Shown: positions 18,444 through 28,213, counted from the first letter of the stretch. The stretch is 64,000 nt of DNA from Planctomycetota bacterium (GCA_029259915.1 JAJDED010000020.1:62001-126000); one strand, 5' to 3'. Notes: generated from the letters alone by a model not told the origin. Made by a program: numbers and translations.

Positions 18444-18481
18444 AATAGGAACCATTCAACCCTCGTAGGAAGCAGAGGATA

Positions 18482-19738
18482 ATGATGCACCGCACTTCTA
18501 AATTTGTTCTCGCAGTTTTTCTCGCGTTGGCTTTTGTTTCAACTTCGCTAGTGGCCGATCAGGCCGATTGGCCGCAGTGGCGTGGGATGAATCGCGACGA
18601 TCTTTCCAGCGAATCGGGCCTTCTGCAGAGCTGGCCGGAGGAAGGGCCGCCGCGAGCATGGTTGTTCGAGAACTGCGGACTTGGCTACGCAGGTCCGGCC
18701 GTGGTGGGCGACCGGCTATACATTCTTGGTACGCGTGACGGGCAGGAGCAACTCTTCTGTTTGAATGCAACGTCGGGAAACGAAGTGTGGTCGACGCCAA
18801 TCGGTCAGATTTATGAAAATAGTTGGGGCGACGGTCCGCGCTCGACGCCGACGGTAGTTGACGATTTGGTTTATGCAATGGGTGCGCAAGGCAATTTGGT
18901 TTGCGTGCATCGCGGAGATGGATCGGTTGTCTGGAAGAAGTCGATGCAAGACTTGAGCGGCGAAATTCCGACTTGGGGTTATGCCGAGTCGCCATTGGTG
19001 TGGAATGAATTGGTTTTCTGTACCCCCGGTGGCACAAACGGGACGATCGCGGCGCTCGACAGAATGACCGGCAAAAAAGTTTGGCAAACATCCGAACTCA
19101 CCGACTTGGCACATTACTCGTCAATCGTGTTGATGGATCACTCAACCGGAAAGATTGGCGTGCAACTGCTGGAAAAACAAGTTGTCGGATTTCGGATTGA
19201 CGATGGGAAACTTCTCTGGTCCTCTCCCTGGCCCGGAAGTGTGGCTGTGATCCCCACACCAATTGTGCGCGGCAACCAGGTCTATATTACTTCAGGCTAT
19301 GGAGCAGGTTGCCAATTGTTGTCGGTTGCCGACGACTATTCTGTCACGTCAGAATATGACAACAAAGTGATGGGGAACCACCACGGAGGTGTGGTTCTCC
19401 TGGGCGACCATCTTTACGGACATTCCGACAAAAAAGGATGGACGTGCCAAGATTTCGCCACGGGCAAAAAAGTGTGGCAAGAACGCCAGGTGCTTGGCAA
19501 AGGCGCCATCGCGTATGCCGACAACCATTTTTTTTGCTTGAGCGAAGACGAAGGCGAAGTCGTATTGATCGCCGCCACGCCGGAGGCTTGGAAAGAGCAG
19601 GGCCGATTTACGCTCAGCCCGCAGACAGAACTACGCAAACCGCGCGGGAAAATCTGGGTCCATCCGGTGATTGCCGATGGGCGACTCTATTTGCGAGACC
19701 AAGAATACGTCTACTGCTACGACGTGCGTGCGAAGTAG
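18482..19738 (+). CDS. Exported PQQ-type beta-propeller protein
   Basis: The 418-residue product has a signal peptide (about 1-26, ending LVADQ). It has repeated propeller blades of the PQQ-enzyme-like type, for example GLYAGPAVVGDRLYILGT-like strands, DLVYAMGAQGNLVCVHRGDGSVVWKK, and TGKKVWQTSE. The N-terminal WPQWRGMNRDD is the common start of planctomycete outer-membrane-biogenesis-like PQQ propellers. No dehydrogenase active-site residues are evident, so it may be a binding or scaffold propeller and not an alcohol dehydrogenase. It stands alone between nadE and a convergent lipoprotein gene. Confidence 0.82.
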   Translation: MMHRTSKFVLAVFLALAFVSTSLVADQADWPQWRGMNRDDLSSESGLLQSWPEEGPPRAWLFENCGLGYAGPAVVGDRLYILGTRDGQEQLFCLNATSGNEVWSTPIGQIYENSWGDGPRSTPTVVDDLVYAMGAQGNLVCVHRGDGSVVWKKSMQDLSGEIPTWGYAESPLVWNELVFCTPGGTNGTIAALDRMTGKKVWQTSELTDLAHYSSIVLMDHSTGKIGVQLLEKQVVGFRIDDGKLLWSSPWPGSVAVIPTPIVRGNQVYITSGYGAGCQLLSVADDYSVTSEYDNKVMGNHHGGVVLLGDHLYGHSDKKGWTCQDFATGKKVWQERQVLGKGAIAYADNHFFCLSEDEGEVVLIAATPEAWKEQGRFTLSPQTELRKPRGKIWVHPVIADGRLYLRDQEYVYCYDVRAK

Positions 19739-19754
19739 AACATTTCAATAATTA

Positions 19755-19784
19755 GCCATAGAGTGCACAGAGATCTCTGTGGCT
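19755..19784. repeat. Compact palindrome of CACAGAG 9-mers
   Basis: GCCATAGAG and TGCACAGAG (19755-19772) are in-register 9-mers, and they are followed at once by the inverted TCTCTGTGGCT. This gives a short hairpin in the convergent gap between the propeller gene and the YdjY-like gene. Confidence 0.5.
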
Positions 19785-19797
19785 ACATAATTAGCGG

Positions 19798-20640
19798 TCA
19801 CTCCTGCTTCGGGAGTTTTGGCGTGAGCACCAGCCGCACGGGTGTACCCAGCGGCGGCACTTTCTCGGAGTTTGCTTCGAATAGCAGCCCCTCGTTCACC
19901 TGGCTACTTTCGGCAGGGATATCAAGCGTCGCGGTCGTGAAATTTGAAACGCAGATAAAGTCGCCTGCATCAGCCATATAGTATTCCTGCCCCGACTCTT
20001 CGTCTTTCCAAAAACCGCTGCCGGCAAATACCCATGGATGCGTCATCGGCGTGTCGGTTTTGATGTCTTTGACCCAATCTTGCGCACGGGTCGATTGCCA
20101 TTTTCCGTTCTGGTCAAGCCAACGAACAGAAATGTCGATCTCCGTACCTGTCGGAGGCTGGAAAGGTTCGAACTGCACCGGGGCACCAGTCTTGGCGCCA
20201 AGCGCCAGCAGTGCCGCGTGGGCCACTTGGGCCCGACAATAGACGGCCACCACCGACTCGTGTTCCTTGGTGCCCACGGGGCAGGCAAACATTTCCAGCA
20301 TTCCTTCCTGCAGCGAGACGTAGCCATCGATGAACACGATGCCCCGTTCAGCATCAATCCAAGCCCGATTCGGCTCGGATAATGCTTTCGCTCCCTCCGG
20401 AGGCGGTAGCTTCGGAGCTTCCGGAAGCCCATCTTGATCTTCAACTTGCTCGGAAGTACCGGAACCAGACTCGTCTGAGTTGGAAGAACCCTCTGGCGAG
20501 ACTTCGTCGACGACTTCAACGAAACCGTTCTCGCCGACCTCCGGTGCCCCCGAATCGGCGGGATTCCCGCAGCCAAGAATCGCTACCATGCAAAGCGCGA
20601 TGAGCAGCGCAAGCTGGCTCGAAATGGATATTCTAGACAT
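19798..20640 (-). CDS. YdjY-like domain lipoprotein
   Basis: The product has a lipoprotein signal (LLIALCMVAILGC; Cys at about residue 23) and a low-complexity Ser/Glu/Asp linker (GSSNSDESGSGTSEQ). A C-terminal domain of about 190 residues resembles the YdjY domain of planctomycetes: RGIVFIDGYVSLQEGMLEMFACPVGTKEHESVVAV, with WVFAGSGFWKDE and YMADAGDFICVSNF. The function is unknown; it probably lies in the outer membrane or periplasm. The frame is open 49 codons upstream, but that part covers palindromic repeat DNA and the lipoprotein signal begins at the ATG at 20640. Confidence 0.75.
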   Translation of the reverse strand: MSRISISSQLALLIALCMVAILGCGNPADSGAPEVGENGFVEVVDEVSPEGSSNSDESGSGTSEQVEDQDGLPEAPKLPPPEGAKALSEPNRAWIDAERGIVFIDGYVSLQEGMLEMFACPVGTKEHESVVAVYCRAQVAHAALLALGAKTGAPVQFEPFQPPTGTEIDISVRWLDQNGKWQSTRAQDWVKDIKTDTPMTHPWVFAGSGFWKDEESGQEYYMADAGDFICVSNFTTATLDIPAESSQVNEGLLFEANSEKVPPLGTPVRLVLTPKLPKQE

Positions 20641-20947
20641 GCTGCCTCCCACGGGCTCGTGTCCCAAAGATAACGCAGTAATAGCCGCTGGCGTGAGCCA
20701 GCGGTCCACCGGCTTCCGCCGGCGGCAAGAACGCACCAGGCCATTCAAACATGCTCTCATGGGACCAGGGTTATCCGTTTTTATCAAGTGGGTGCTCTGG
20801 GGCTGCTCGAGTGATAAAGATTTACAGGAAATCCGCCAGCACCCCTGTGATTTCCATAGGCAGAGTCCTTAGAATATCGGCTTGCATTATGCGTATCTTA
20901 CGAGCTAGTCGTTTGCGGAGCAGACGGGTTCTTATTGAAGGAAAAGT
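20641..20947. repeat. Divergent gap with two REP-like hairpins
   Basis: This 307-bp gap separates the YdjY-like gene from the heparinase-like gene. It contains CCGCTGGC (20685-20692) paired with GCCAGCGG (20697-20704) and, 4 nt on, CCGGC-TTCC-GCCGG (20709-20722). Together they form a double hairpin like REP elements. The rest should hold the two promoters; I see no clear consensus. Confidence 0.5.
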
Positions 20948-22789
20948 ATGACAACCACATTGACGTCACAGCCACGGGAACAATCGAGTTCAAGCTTGTT
21001 TAGCCAGGCTACGGAAGCTCGCTTTTGGCGTGGTTCGGCTCCCGAGAAAATAGCTTCAGAAGCCCAGTGGAAGACTTGGTCACGCCATTTGCTCAAGCGT
21101 CGCTCGCCGAAATCGTTGGCCCCTTTGTGCGATGCCAGTGAGTCACCGCTACGTTGGGGTTTGTCCCTGGAGCATTTTTCTCAGCAAGGCTTGCAGCTTT
21201 TAGATTTGCATGACCAAATCGGCGAGCCTCGAAAACAAAAAGCGTTGGTTTCTGACAAGACTGCTTTGCAGTTCCTCACGGCTTGGCAACAGGGGACAAA
21301 GGCTTTGCCACAGTCGCTTGATTTTGCATTGGAAAGTTTGGCAGTAGTTCACCTGTTGCCTTTGGTGGTTGGAGAGGTTTCTGAAGAAACCTGGTGGGAA
21401 TTGCTAGACGCGCTGCTGCGAATTGCCACGTCTGCCAGCGATTGGCAAGTTGACGCGGAATACCCACCCGAGCAGGCGCTGGCGCAGCAACTACTCTCTG
21501 GAGAGTTGCAGCTGACGCTGGCCTACTTGTTCCCGGAGATTCGCCCGCTTCACAAACTGCGTTCGGCGGCTCATGAAACACTCTCCGCGGGGTTGGTCGA
21601 ACTGACCAATGGCCAGGGTTTGCTCCGGGGCCATCATCTATCCGTTTGCCGTCCCTTGCTTGCGTGTTGGACGCGCTGTCGCGCCATGGGCGAACACCTG
21701 AAGCAAGGCAGCTGGAATAAAAAAGCAGAAAAGCAGTTTCAATGGCTGATGACGCAGTCACTCGCCCTCTCGGCATCCGACGGGAGTGCAATTCTGGGTG
21801 CGCCCAACAGCGAAAGCTGGACGGCGGACTTCTTAAAGACGGCTCTCGTGCTAGGCGGGTCAGCTGCCGACGAAACAGCCGCCCGGGCGATCTTTACGAA
21901 ATCACTTACGCGAAATTTATCTGGTAAAAAGGACGATTCTGTTCCCAAGACTTCCGACCACTGCGAGTGGGCTGGCGTGGCCGTGATGCGCACCGATTGG
22001 GACCGGAAGGCCCCGGCAATGGTAGTCGACTATTCCGCGCCAGACTTGCGGATGGAACTTTGGTCGGGAACACAGCGCATCGTCTCCGGGGCATGGGAGT
22101 GGGAAACATCGGTTGATGGAAAACAACTCGAGCCAGAGGGAGACTGGGAAGAAAGCTGCTGGTTTAGCGACGAAGATGTCGACTACTTGGAGTTGGTCAT
22201 GGAACTGGCTGGCGGCGCGCGGCTCGAACGGCAAATCCTGCTGGCCCGAGAAGAGCAGTTCCTGCTATTGGCAGATTATGTTCACGACACAGGCGGAGGG
22301 GACATCAAGCATTGCTTCCGTTTGCCGTTGGAGGACACGCTCCGATTTGCCCCGGAAAAAGAAACGCGAGAAGCGTTGTTGCTCTCCAAAAAACCAGTGG
22401 CCCGGATACTGCCGTTGGCGCTGCCCGAGTGGCGCACCGATCCCCGCATCGGCGAACTGACTTGTGACGAGGGACAATTGCAATTGAAACAGCAACGACA
22501 AGGAAACAACCTTGCCTGTCCGTTGCTGTTCGACTTGCATGCTTTACGCGCAAAGAAGCAGTGTACCTGGCGCCAGTTGACGGTTGCCCAGGCGCTCGAG
22601 ATTCAGCCGCATGATGTTGCCGTCGGATTCCGCGCGCAATGCGGCAAGCAGCAATGGCTATTTTACCGTTCGCTAGAGAAGGCAATGAACCGGACGGTTT
22701 TGGGACACAATCTGTCGATCGAATGCCTGGTAGCCCGTTTTCTCGCCCCTTCTGGGGAAATTGACGAGTTGCTGGAAATCGAAGGCTGA
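20948..22789 (+). CDS. Large protein of unknown function with heparinase II/III-like layout
   Basis: The 613-residue product has no signal peptide or membrane span. Residues 1 to about 330 are helical, rich in Leu, Trp and Gln, as in alpha/alpha toroids. The C-terminal part (about 340-590) is beta-rich, with VVDYSAPDLRMELWSG, GGARLERQILLAREEQFLLLADYVHDTGG and GDIKHCFRLPLED. A toroid followed by a beta-sandwich resembles heparinase II/III-like polysaccharide lyases. However, I cannot point to the catalytic Tyr/His with confidence, and a cytoplasmic location would be odd for a lyase. It is 73 bp before the RND adaptor gene. Call: conserved hypothetical. Confidence 0.65.
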   Translation: MTTTLTSQPREQSSSSLFSQATEARFWRGSAPEKIASEAQWKTWSRHLLKRRSPKSLAPLCDASESPLRWGLSLEHFSQQGLQLLDLHDQIGEPRKQKALVSDKTALQFLTAWQQGTKALPQSLDFALESLAVVHLLPLVVGEVSEETWWELLDALLRIATSASDWQVDAEYPPEQALAQQLLSGELQLTLAYLFPEIRPLHKLRSAAHETLSAGLVELTNGQGLLRGHHLSVCRPLLACWTRCRAMGEHLKQGSWNKKAEKQFQWLMTQSLALSASDGSAILGAPNSESWTADFLKTALVLGGSAADETAARAIFTKSLTRNLSGKKDDSVPKTSDHCEWAGVAVMRTDWDRKAPAMVVDYSAPDLRMELWSGTQRIVSGAWEWETSVDGKQLEPEGDWEESCWFSDEDVDYLELVMELAGGARLERQILLAREEQFLLLADYVHDTGGGDIKHCFRLPLEDTLRFAPEKETREALLLSKKPVARILPLALPEWRTDPRIGELTCDEGQLQLKQQRQGNNLACPLLFDLHALRAKKQCTWRQLTVAQALEIQPHDVAVGFRAQCGKQQWLFYRSLEKAMNRTVLGHNLSIECLVARFLAPSGEIDELLEIEG

Positions 22790-22862
22790 GCGAATTTGCC
22801 CCCACACGGCACCCTTGGCTAACCTACAATTGTAAGTACCGCTTCTGCGCAAAAAGTGCGGA

Positions 22863-24284
22863 GTGATCTTGGCCAAATTCGTTCAGCAGCCGGTTCTTGC
22901 CGTGAGTAGATTCTCGAAACTTTCATTACCAGGGGCACGCAACTGGCTTGCCATCTTTCCCGTGCTGTTGGGGATTGCTCTGTTCGTTTTGATGAAAGGA
23001 AGACGCGAAGAACCGGTCCCTCAAGAGATCGCAGAAGTTGCCCGTCCCCTGCGAGTCATCGAAGTTCCTGAAGTGGCACTGGTTCCACGAGTGCTCGGAT
23101 ATGGAACGGCACAAGCGGGCGATGTGTGGACGGCAGTTGCCGAAGTACGGGGGCGTGTGGTTTACATTCATCCCGAACTCAAACCAGGCGCGATTCTCCA
23201 ATCGGGCGAGCAAGTCCTGCAAATCGATCCCGCGGAGTACGAGCTTCAGATCGCCCAACTCCTAGCGGAGATCTCCGAAACACGATCTCAACAGGCGCAA
23301 CTCTCTGCCGAAGAGGACAACCTTCGTGCCTCGTTAAAGATCGAACAGGCGTCGCTGAAGTTGGCCGAAAGCGACTTGTCGCGGCTGGAATCATTGGCCA
23401 CTTCCAGCTCGGTGACCGAATCGGAAGTGGAGCGCCAACAGCGCGAAGTACTTTCGCAGCGGCAGGCGATTCAAACATTGTTGAACGCCTTGAACGTACT
23501 TCCCGCGCAGCGCGCGTCTTTGGCAGCGACTGTTAAAGCAAGAAATGCAAATCTTCAGCGTGCAGAACTTGATTTGGATCATACCTCGATCACCGCTCCG
23601 TTCGATTGCCGATTGAGTGAATTGTCGCTTGAGGTGGGCCAGTTTCTCTCTGCAGGCGAAGTTCTGTTTGAGGCACACGGAATCGATGTTACTGAGATTG
23701 AAGCTCAGGTGCCCATCAATCAGGCTCGGAATCTAATCAATTCCAATGGGCAGCCGCTTGGACACATGGATGACGCGATGAAAACGATGCGTCAGATCTT
23801 TAACGTGGATGTGACCGTCCGACTTAAGAGCGGCGATTTTCAGGTATCGTGGCCTGCGAGATTCGATCGTATTCGCGAACAACTCGATCTGGAAACGCGC
23901 ACGATCGGGATCGTAGTGGCTGTCGATAAACCGTACGAAGGCGTGATTCCCGGCCAACGTCCGCCGCTGGCTCCTGGCATGTTTTGCGAAGTCGAATTTC
24001 GAGGGCAACCCCGCACGGGGAAAATTGTGATCCCCCGCAGCGCGGTCCGCGATGGCTATGTTACTCTAGTCAATGCTGAGAACCGTTTAGAACGCCGGCA
24101 AGTCGAAATCGCCTTTTCTCAAGGGGATTTCACTTGCGTACGCTCAGGGCTTATCCCAGGAGAAACGCTCGTGGTTTCCGATCCGACTCCCGCGGTGGAA
24201 GGGATGTTGGTCGTCCCGACGAACGATGACGAAACGCTGCAGGAACTCATCGATGTGGCCACGGGGAAGGAACCGGTGCGATGA
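22863..24284 (+). CDS. RND efflux periplasmic adaptor (HlyD/AcrA type), pump 1
   Basis: The product has one N-terminal membrane segment (about 29-45). It then shows membrane fusion protein architecture: a lipoyl half-motif near VAEVRGRVVYIHPELKPGAILQSGEQVLQIDP, a long coiled-coil hairpin (about 120-235), a second lipoyl half (LDHTSITAPFDCRLSELSLEVGQFLSAGE) and a beta-barrel C-terminal part. It links the RND pump to an outer-membrane channel. It starts with GTG. Its stop overlaps the start of the pump gene by 4 nt (ATGA), so the two are translationally coupled. The substrate is unknown. Confidence 0.9.
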   Translation: MILAKFVQQPVLAVSRFSKLSLPGARNWLAIFPVLLGIALFVLMKGRREEPVPQEIAEVARPLRVIEVPEVALVPRVLGYGTAQAGDVWTAVAEVRGRVVYIHPELKPGAILQSGEQVLQIDPAEYELQIAQLLAEISETRSQQAQLSAEEDNLRASLKIEQASLKLAESDLSRLESLATSSSVTESEVERQQREVLSQRQAIQTLLNALNVLPAQRASLAATVKARNANLQRAELDLDHTSITAPFDCRLSELSLEVGQFLSAGEVLFEAHGIDVTEIEAQVPINQARNLINSNGQPLGHMDDAMKTMRQIFNVDVTVRLKSGDFQVSWPARFDRIREQLDLETRTIGIVVAVDKPYEGVIPGQRPPLAPGMFCEVEFRGQPRTGKIVIPRSAVRDGYVTLVNAENRLERRQVEIAFSQGDFTCVRSGLIPGETLVVSDPTPAVEGMLVVPTNDDETLQELIDVATGKEPVR

Positions 24285-27200
24285 TCCGCTTTTTTGGCGA
24301 GCATCCTACCGCCGCCAATCTGCTGATGGCCATCTTTCTTGTGTTGGGAGTGCTGAGCATTCCCAATTTGCGGCGTGAAACTTTTCCTGATACGACGCCC
24401 AGCGAGGTGGAAATTCGGATTGTTTACCCGGGCGCAACCGCTGAAGAAGTAGAAGAAACTGTGTGCCAGCGTGTGGAAGACGCGCTCGATAGTGTCAAGT
24501 TCGTTAATGAACTTCGCTGCGACGCACGTGAGAACATGGCTTTGATTGTCGCAGAAATGGAGGACGGCGGTAATTTTCTGATCTTCCTCAACGATATACA
24601 ATCGGCGGTCGATGCGATTGACGATTTTCCCAGGGATGTTGAGGATCCGGTCGTCACCCAACTGGGCACTACGGAACACGTTCTTACGGTTGTCGTCTCC
24701 GGGCCGATGCAGCCGAGCGATTTGAAGGCCTATTGCGAGACGCTCAAAGACCGGCTGCAGATGTTGCCGGAAGTTTCGTTGGTCCGAGTTCTCGGGTTTT
24801 CCGATCATCAGCTGCGGATCGAACTTTCGTCCGAGGCGCTGATGCGTTACCGCCTCAGCGCTGCCGACGTGGCTCAAATTGTCGAGCGCCAAAGCGTCAA
24901 CCTTCCCTCAGGTGTCCTCGAAACGAGGCAGGGAGATATCTTAGTTCGATTCGTCGAGGAAAGACAAACTCCTCATGCTCTCGAAGACTTGATCATTGTC
25001 GCTGACGCGAGCGGTGGGGAAATTCGCTTGGGAGACATCGCACGCGTGCGGGATGTTTTTGAAGCGGACGAGGAGAAGATTCTCCTTACCGGCCGTCGGG
25101 CGGGCATGTTGCAGGTAGAAAAAACGAAGAACCAAGATACGATTCGCGTTGCACGGATTGTGAAAGATTTTGTCGACACCGAGCGACAGCGTCATCCGCA
25201 AGTCGATCTTCTGGTAACGCAGGACATCTCGACGCTGGTGGTCGATCGGCTCGACATGCTCGTGAAAAACAGCCTGCAAGGAATTGTGCTGGTGTTTTTG
25301 ACGCTGTGGTTGTTTTTCAGCTTTCGGCTTTCGTTTTGGGTAGTGATGAGTTTGCCTGTTTCGGTGTTGGGGGCATTCTTTCTGATGCCCCAATTGGGTT
25401 TGACCATCAACATGCTCACGATGGTTGGTCTGCTGCTAGCGCTGGGTTTGCTGATGGACGATGGAATCGTCATTGCAGAAAATATCGCGTCGCATCTTTC
25501 ACGAGGAAAGTCGCCCCTCAGAGCAGCCATCGATGGTGTGAATGAAGTCAAAACAGGTGTTTTTTCTTCGTTTCTTACTACGGTCTGCGTGCTGGGGCCC
25601 TTGGCTACTATCGAAGGTGACATTGGCAAAGTGCTCAAAGTTGTGCCGATGGTCTTGATTTTGTTGCTGACCGTAAGTCTGGTTGAAGCGTTCATCATTC
25701 TGCCTGCGCATCTGGGACACTCGCTTCGCCGACCCGATCAAGATCGCCCCAACCGATTTCGCCGGTGGTTTGACAACCAAATCGAATGGCTTCGCAATCA
25801 AGTGGTGGGCCCTGCGGTGGATGTGGCTCTCCGGTGGCGATATATGTTTATGGGATCGGTTGTTAGTTTGTTTTTGGTGTCGCTCGGCCTGATGGCCGGG
25901 GGATTCGTCAAGTTTATTGCTTTTCCTGAACTGGATGGCGACGTAGTGCTTGCCCGCGTGCTGTTGCCTCCTGGTTCGCCTTTGTGGCGCACCGAAGCGG
26001 TGGTCGACGACATTTCTGACGCTCTTGAGCGCGTGAATCAAAAGTTCGCACCCCGCCAACCGGAAGGCAGGAACTTGGTGGAAGCGGTAGTCGTGCAATT
26101 CAATCAGAATCTCGACGCCTACGAAACGGGTCCCCACGTTGCGACAGTGACGGTGGACCTGCTGGATGCGGAAACGCGAGATGCGCGCATCGACGAGATA
26201 CTGCTTGCCTGGGGACAAGAGATTGGTGCGCTTCCTGATGTTGTGAATATCTCTTTTACGGAACCGTCGTTTGGCCCAGGTGGTAGACCGATTGAAATCC
26301 GCTTGCAGGGAACCGATTTTGCACCGCTGCAATTGGCAGCAAGCGAAATTCAAAACTGGTTCCGCGAATTCGATGGCGTGTTTAATCTGTCGGACGACCT
26401 GCGTCAGGGAAAACCCGAATTGCGGCTTCGTTTGCGCGAAGGAGCCTTTGGAATGGGACTCGATGCGGAGACGGTTGCGCGACAATTGCGAACGGCGTTG
26501 CAAGGAGCAACGGCCGATGAAATTCAGGTTGACGGAGAAGCCTACGAAATCGACGTGCAACTCCGCCAGCAGGATCAAGATACGATTACCGACTTGGAGT
26601 CGTTCTATTTCACGCGGCAAGGTGGCGGACAAGTCCCCTTGAGTAGTGTTGTCGAAGTGCATCAAGATACCGGCTGGTCGAGAATAGCGCGGATCGACGG
26701 GTTGCGAACCGTCACTGTCCGAGGGGATATTGATACACGGAGTGCCAATACGGCTAACCTATTGGGTCTGTTTCGCCGGACTCTTTTGCCAGAGCTTAGG
26801 CAGCGTTTCCCAGACGTGCAAATTTCATTTGAAGGGGAAGCCAAGGAAGCCGCAACCACGCAGCAATCGATGCTGCGCGCGATGCTGTTAGGATTGATCG
26901 GCGTATTTTGCTTGCTAAGCTTCCAGTTTCGTAGCTATCTGGAACCGTTGACAGTGATGCTGGCCATTCCGCTCGTGCTGATCGGAGTATTTTGGGGGCA
27001 CCTGTTGATGGGCGTAGATTTTAGCATGCCCAGCATGTTGGGGTTTGCGTCGTTAGCGGGGATTGTGGTTAACGATTCGATATTGCTGGTGTTGTTTCTA
27101 AAAATGCAGCGCGACGCGGGCCACGATGTTCTCGCCGCATGCAGTCAGGCGAGCCGATTGCGGTTCCGTGCGATACTACTCACCTCGCTCACCACAATCG

Positions 27201-27385
27201 CCGGCTTGTTGCCGCTGTTGGCCGAGCGAAGTTTGCAAGCCCAAGTGCTGATTCCGCTGGCGATTAGCATTGCGTTTGGGCTGTTGGCCTCAACGGTTCT
27301 TGTTTTGTTTGTCGTGCCCTGCATGTACGCGATCTTTTTCGACTTGGGTTGGACTACCACTCGTGGAGAGGTTGAGCATTCTTGA
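24281..27385 (+). CDS. RND efflux pump permease, pump 1
   Basis: This 1034-residue inner-membrane permease of the AcrB/HAE1 type uses the proton gradient to export hydrophobic compounds. The first membrane segment is at about 12-30. Two large periplasmic loops follow, with further membrane blocks at about 335-475 and 865-1010. The proton-relay acidic pair is visible as LLMDDGIVIAEN. Typical starts such as FGEHPTAANLLMAIFLVLGVLSIPNLRRETFPD and the late VMLAIPLVLIGVFWGHLLMG support the call. It is coupled to the adaptor by an ATGA overlap, with yggS 21 bp downstream. No TolC-like gene is in the window. Confidence 0.93.
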   Translation: MIRFFGEHPTAANLLMAIFLVLGVLSIPNLRRETFPDTTPSEVEIRIVYPGATAEEVEETVCQRVEDALDSVKFVNELRCDARENMALIVAEMEDGGNFLIFLNDIQSAVDAIDDFPRDVEDPVVTQLGTTEHVLTVVVSGPMQPSDLKAYCETLKDRLQMLPEVSLVRVLGFSDHQLRIELSSEALMRYRLSAADVAQIVERQSVNLPSGVLETRQGDILVRFVEERQTPHALEDLIIVADASGGEIRLGDIARVRDVFEADEEKILLTGRRAGMLQVEKTKNQDTIRVARIVKDFVDTERQRHPQVDLLVTQDISTLVVDRLDMLVKNSLQGIVLVFLTLWLFFSFRLSFWVVMSLPVSVLGAFFLMPQLGLTINMLTMVGLLLALGLLMDDGIVIAENIASHLSRGKSPLRAAIDGVNEVKTGVFSSFLTTVCVLGPLATIEGDIGKVLKVVPMVLILLLTVSLVEAFIILPAHLGHSLRRPDQDRPNRFRRWFDNQIEWLRNQVVGPAVDVALRWRYMFMGSVVSLFLVSLGLMAGGFVKFIAFPELDGDVVLARVLLPPGSPLWRTEAVVDDISDALERVNQKFAPRQPEGRNLVEAVVVQFNQNLDAYETGPHVATVTVDLLDAETRDARIDEILLAWGQEIGALPDVVNISFTEPSFGPGGRPIEIRLQGTDFAPLQLAASEIQNWFREFDGVFNLSDDLRQGKPELRLRLREGAFGMGLDAETVARQLRTALQGATADEIQVDGEAYEIDVQLRQQDQDTITDLESFYFTRQGGGQVPLSSVVEVHQDTGWSRIARIDGLRTVTVRGDIDTRSANTANLLGLFRRTLLPELRQRFPDVQISFEGEAKEAATTQQSMLRAMLLGLIGVFCLLSFQFRSYLEPLTVMLAIPLVLIGVFWGHLLMGVDFSMPSMLGFASLAGIVVNDSILLVLFLKMQRDAGHDVLAACSQASRLRFRAILLTSLTTIAGLLPLLAERSLQAQVLIPLAISIAFGLLASTVLVLFVVPCMYAIFFDLGWTTTRGEVEHS

Positions 27386-27406
27386 AATGTGTGGCATAAC
27401 GCCTGT

Positions 27407-28108
27407 ATGGCTGACACCGAAACCATAATTGCCGAAAACGCCGCACACATCCGCGAGCGTATCGCCAAGGCTGCTGCCGGCGCTGGGCGCTCGCCGGATG
27501 AAATCGAAGTGGTTGCGGTCACCAAGTATGTGGGAACGGCCGAAGCTGCGGCTGTGGTCAACGCTGGATTCGACGTACTGGGGGAAAGCCGACCGCAACA
27601 GCTCTGGGAGAAATCCCCGCTGGTGGAAAATGCCCGTTGGCATTTAATTGGCCATCTGCAGCGCAACAAAGTGCGCCGGACGTTGCCCCTGGTGGATTTG
27701 ATCCACAGCGTCGACAGTCCCCGTTTGCTGCAAGCCATCGACACCATAGGCGGCGAGCTTGGCATTTGTGCGAGCGTGCTGCTGGAAGTGAACTGTTCTG
27801 GCGAAGCGGAGAAGCATGGTTTCACGGCTGAAGGATTGCGTAGGTTCCTGCCCGAGTTGGCTACGTTCTCACACGTGGAAGTCCGTGGACTCATGACGAT
27901 GGCCGCCAGGGAGGGTGGAACGTCCTCCGCTGCTGAGAATTTCTCGATGTTGCGCGAGCTTCGCGAGACCGCACAAAATGAGGCGCCTCCCGAAGTCCAG
28001 TTCACGGAACTGTCGATGGGAATGAGCCACGATTTCGAAGTTGCCATCTCCATGGGTGCTACCATGGTCCGCATTGGCTCGCTCTTTTTCGAAGGTGTCG
28101 ATCGCTAG
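27407..28108 (+). CDS. YggS-type PLP homeostasis protein
   Basis: The product is a single-domain PLP-binding barrel of the YggS/PLPBP family, which buffers pyridoxal phosphate rather than catalysing a defined reaction. The PLP lysine is Lys40 in VVAVTKYVG. Other family segments are GESRPQQLWEK, WHLIGHLQRNK, HSVDSPRLLQAI, and the C-terminal ELSMGMSHDFEVAISMGATMVRIGS. The length of about 233 residues is normal. I chose the ATG at 27407 over one six codons upstream because it matches the family N-terminus. The gene sits between two RND pump operons, possibly in the first transcript. Confidence 0.92.
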   Translation: MADTETIIAENAAHIRERIAKAAAGAGRSPDEIEVVAVTKYVGTAEAAAVVNAGFDVLGESRPQQLWEKSPLVENARWHLIGHLQRNKVRRTLPLVDLIHSVDSPRLLQAIDTIGGELGICASVLLEVNCSGEAEKHGFTAEGLRRFLPELATFSHVEVRGLMTMAAREGGTSSAAENFSMLRELRETAQNEAPPEVQFTELSMGMSHDFEVAISMGATMVRIGSLFFEGVDR

Positions 28109-28162
28109 CGATTGCGGACATCCGCAACGGAATTCTCAAACATTCGATATTGTGCTTCGCAT

Positions 28163-28213
28163 TAGCCGCAATCTTACAGATCGCCGGAGCCAGCGATCTG
28201 TAAGATCGCGGCT
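28163..28213. repeat. 51-bp near-perfect palindrome, shared with the htrA terminator
   Basis: The left arm (28163-28184) and right arm (28192-28213) are complementary at 21 of 22 positions around a short GCCGGAGCCA-like centre. The arms carry the core ATCTGTAAGATYGCGGCTA (read rightward in the right arm), also present at 11464-11487. It lies in the gap between yggS and the second RND adaptor. There is no T run here. Confidence 0.75.

Noticed and set aside
25499-26665. Long minus-strand open frame opposite the RND pump 1 gene
   Set aside because: It lies wholly inside a recognised pump gene; composition (His, Arg, Gln rich) is typical of an antisense shadow.
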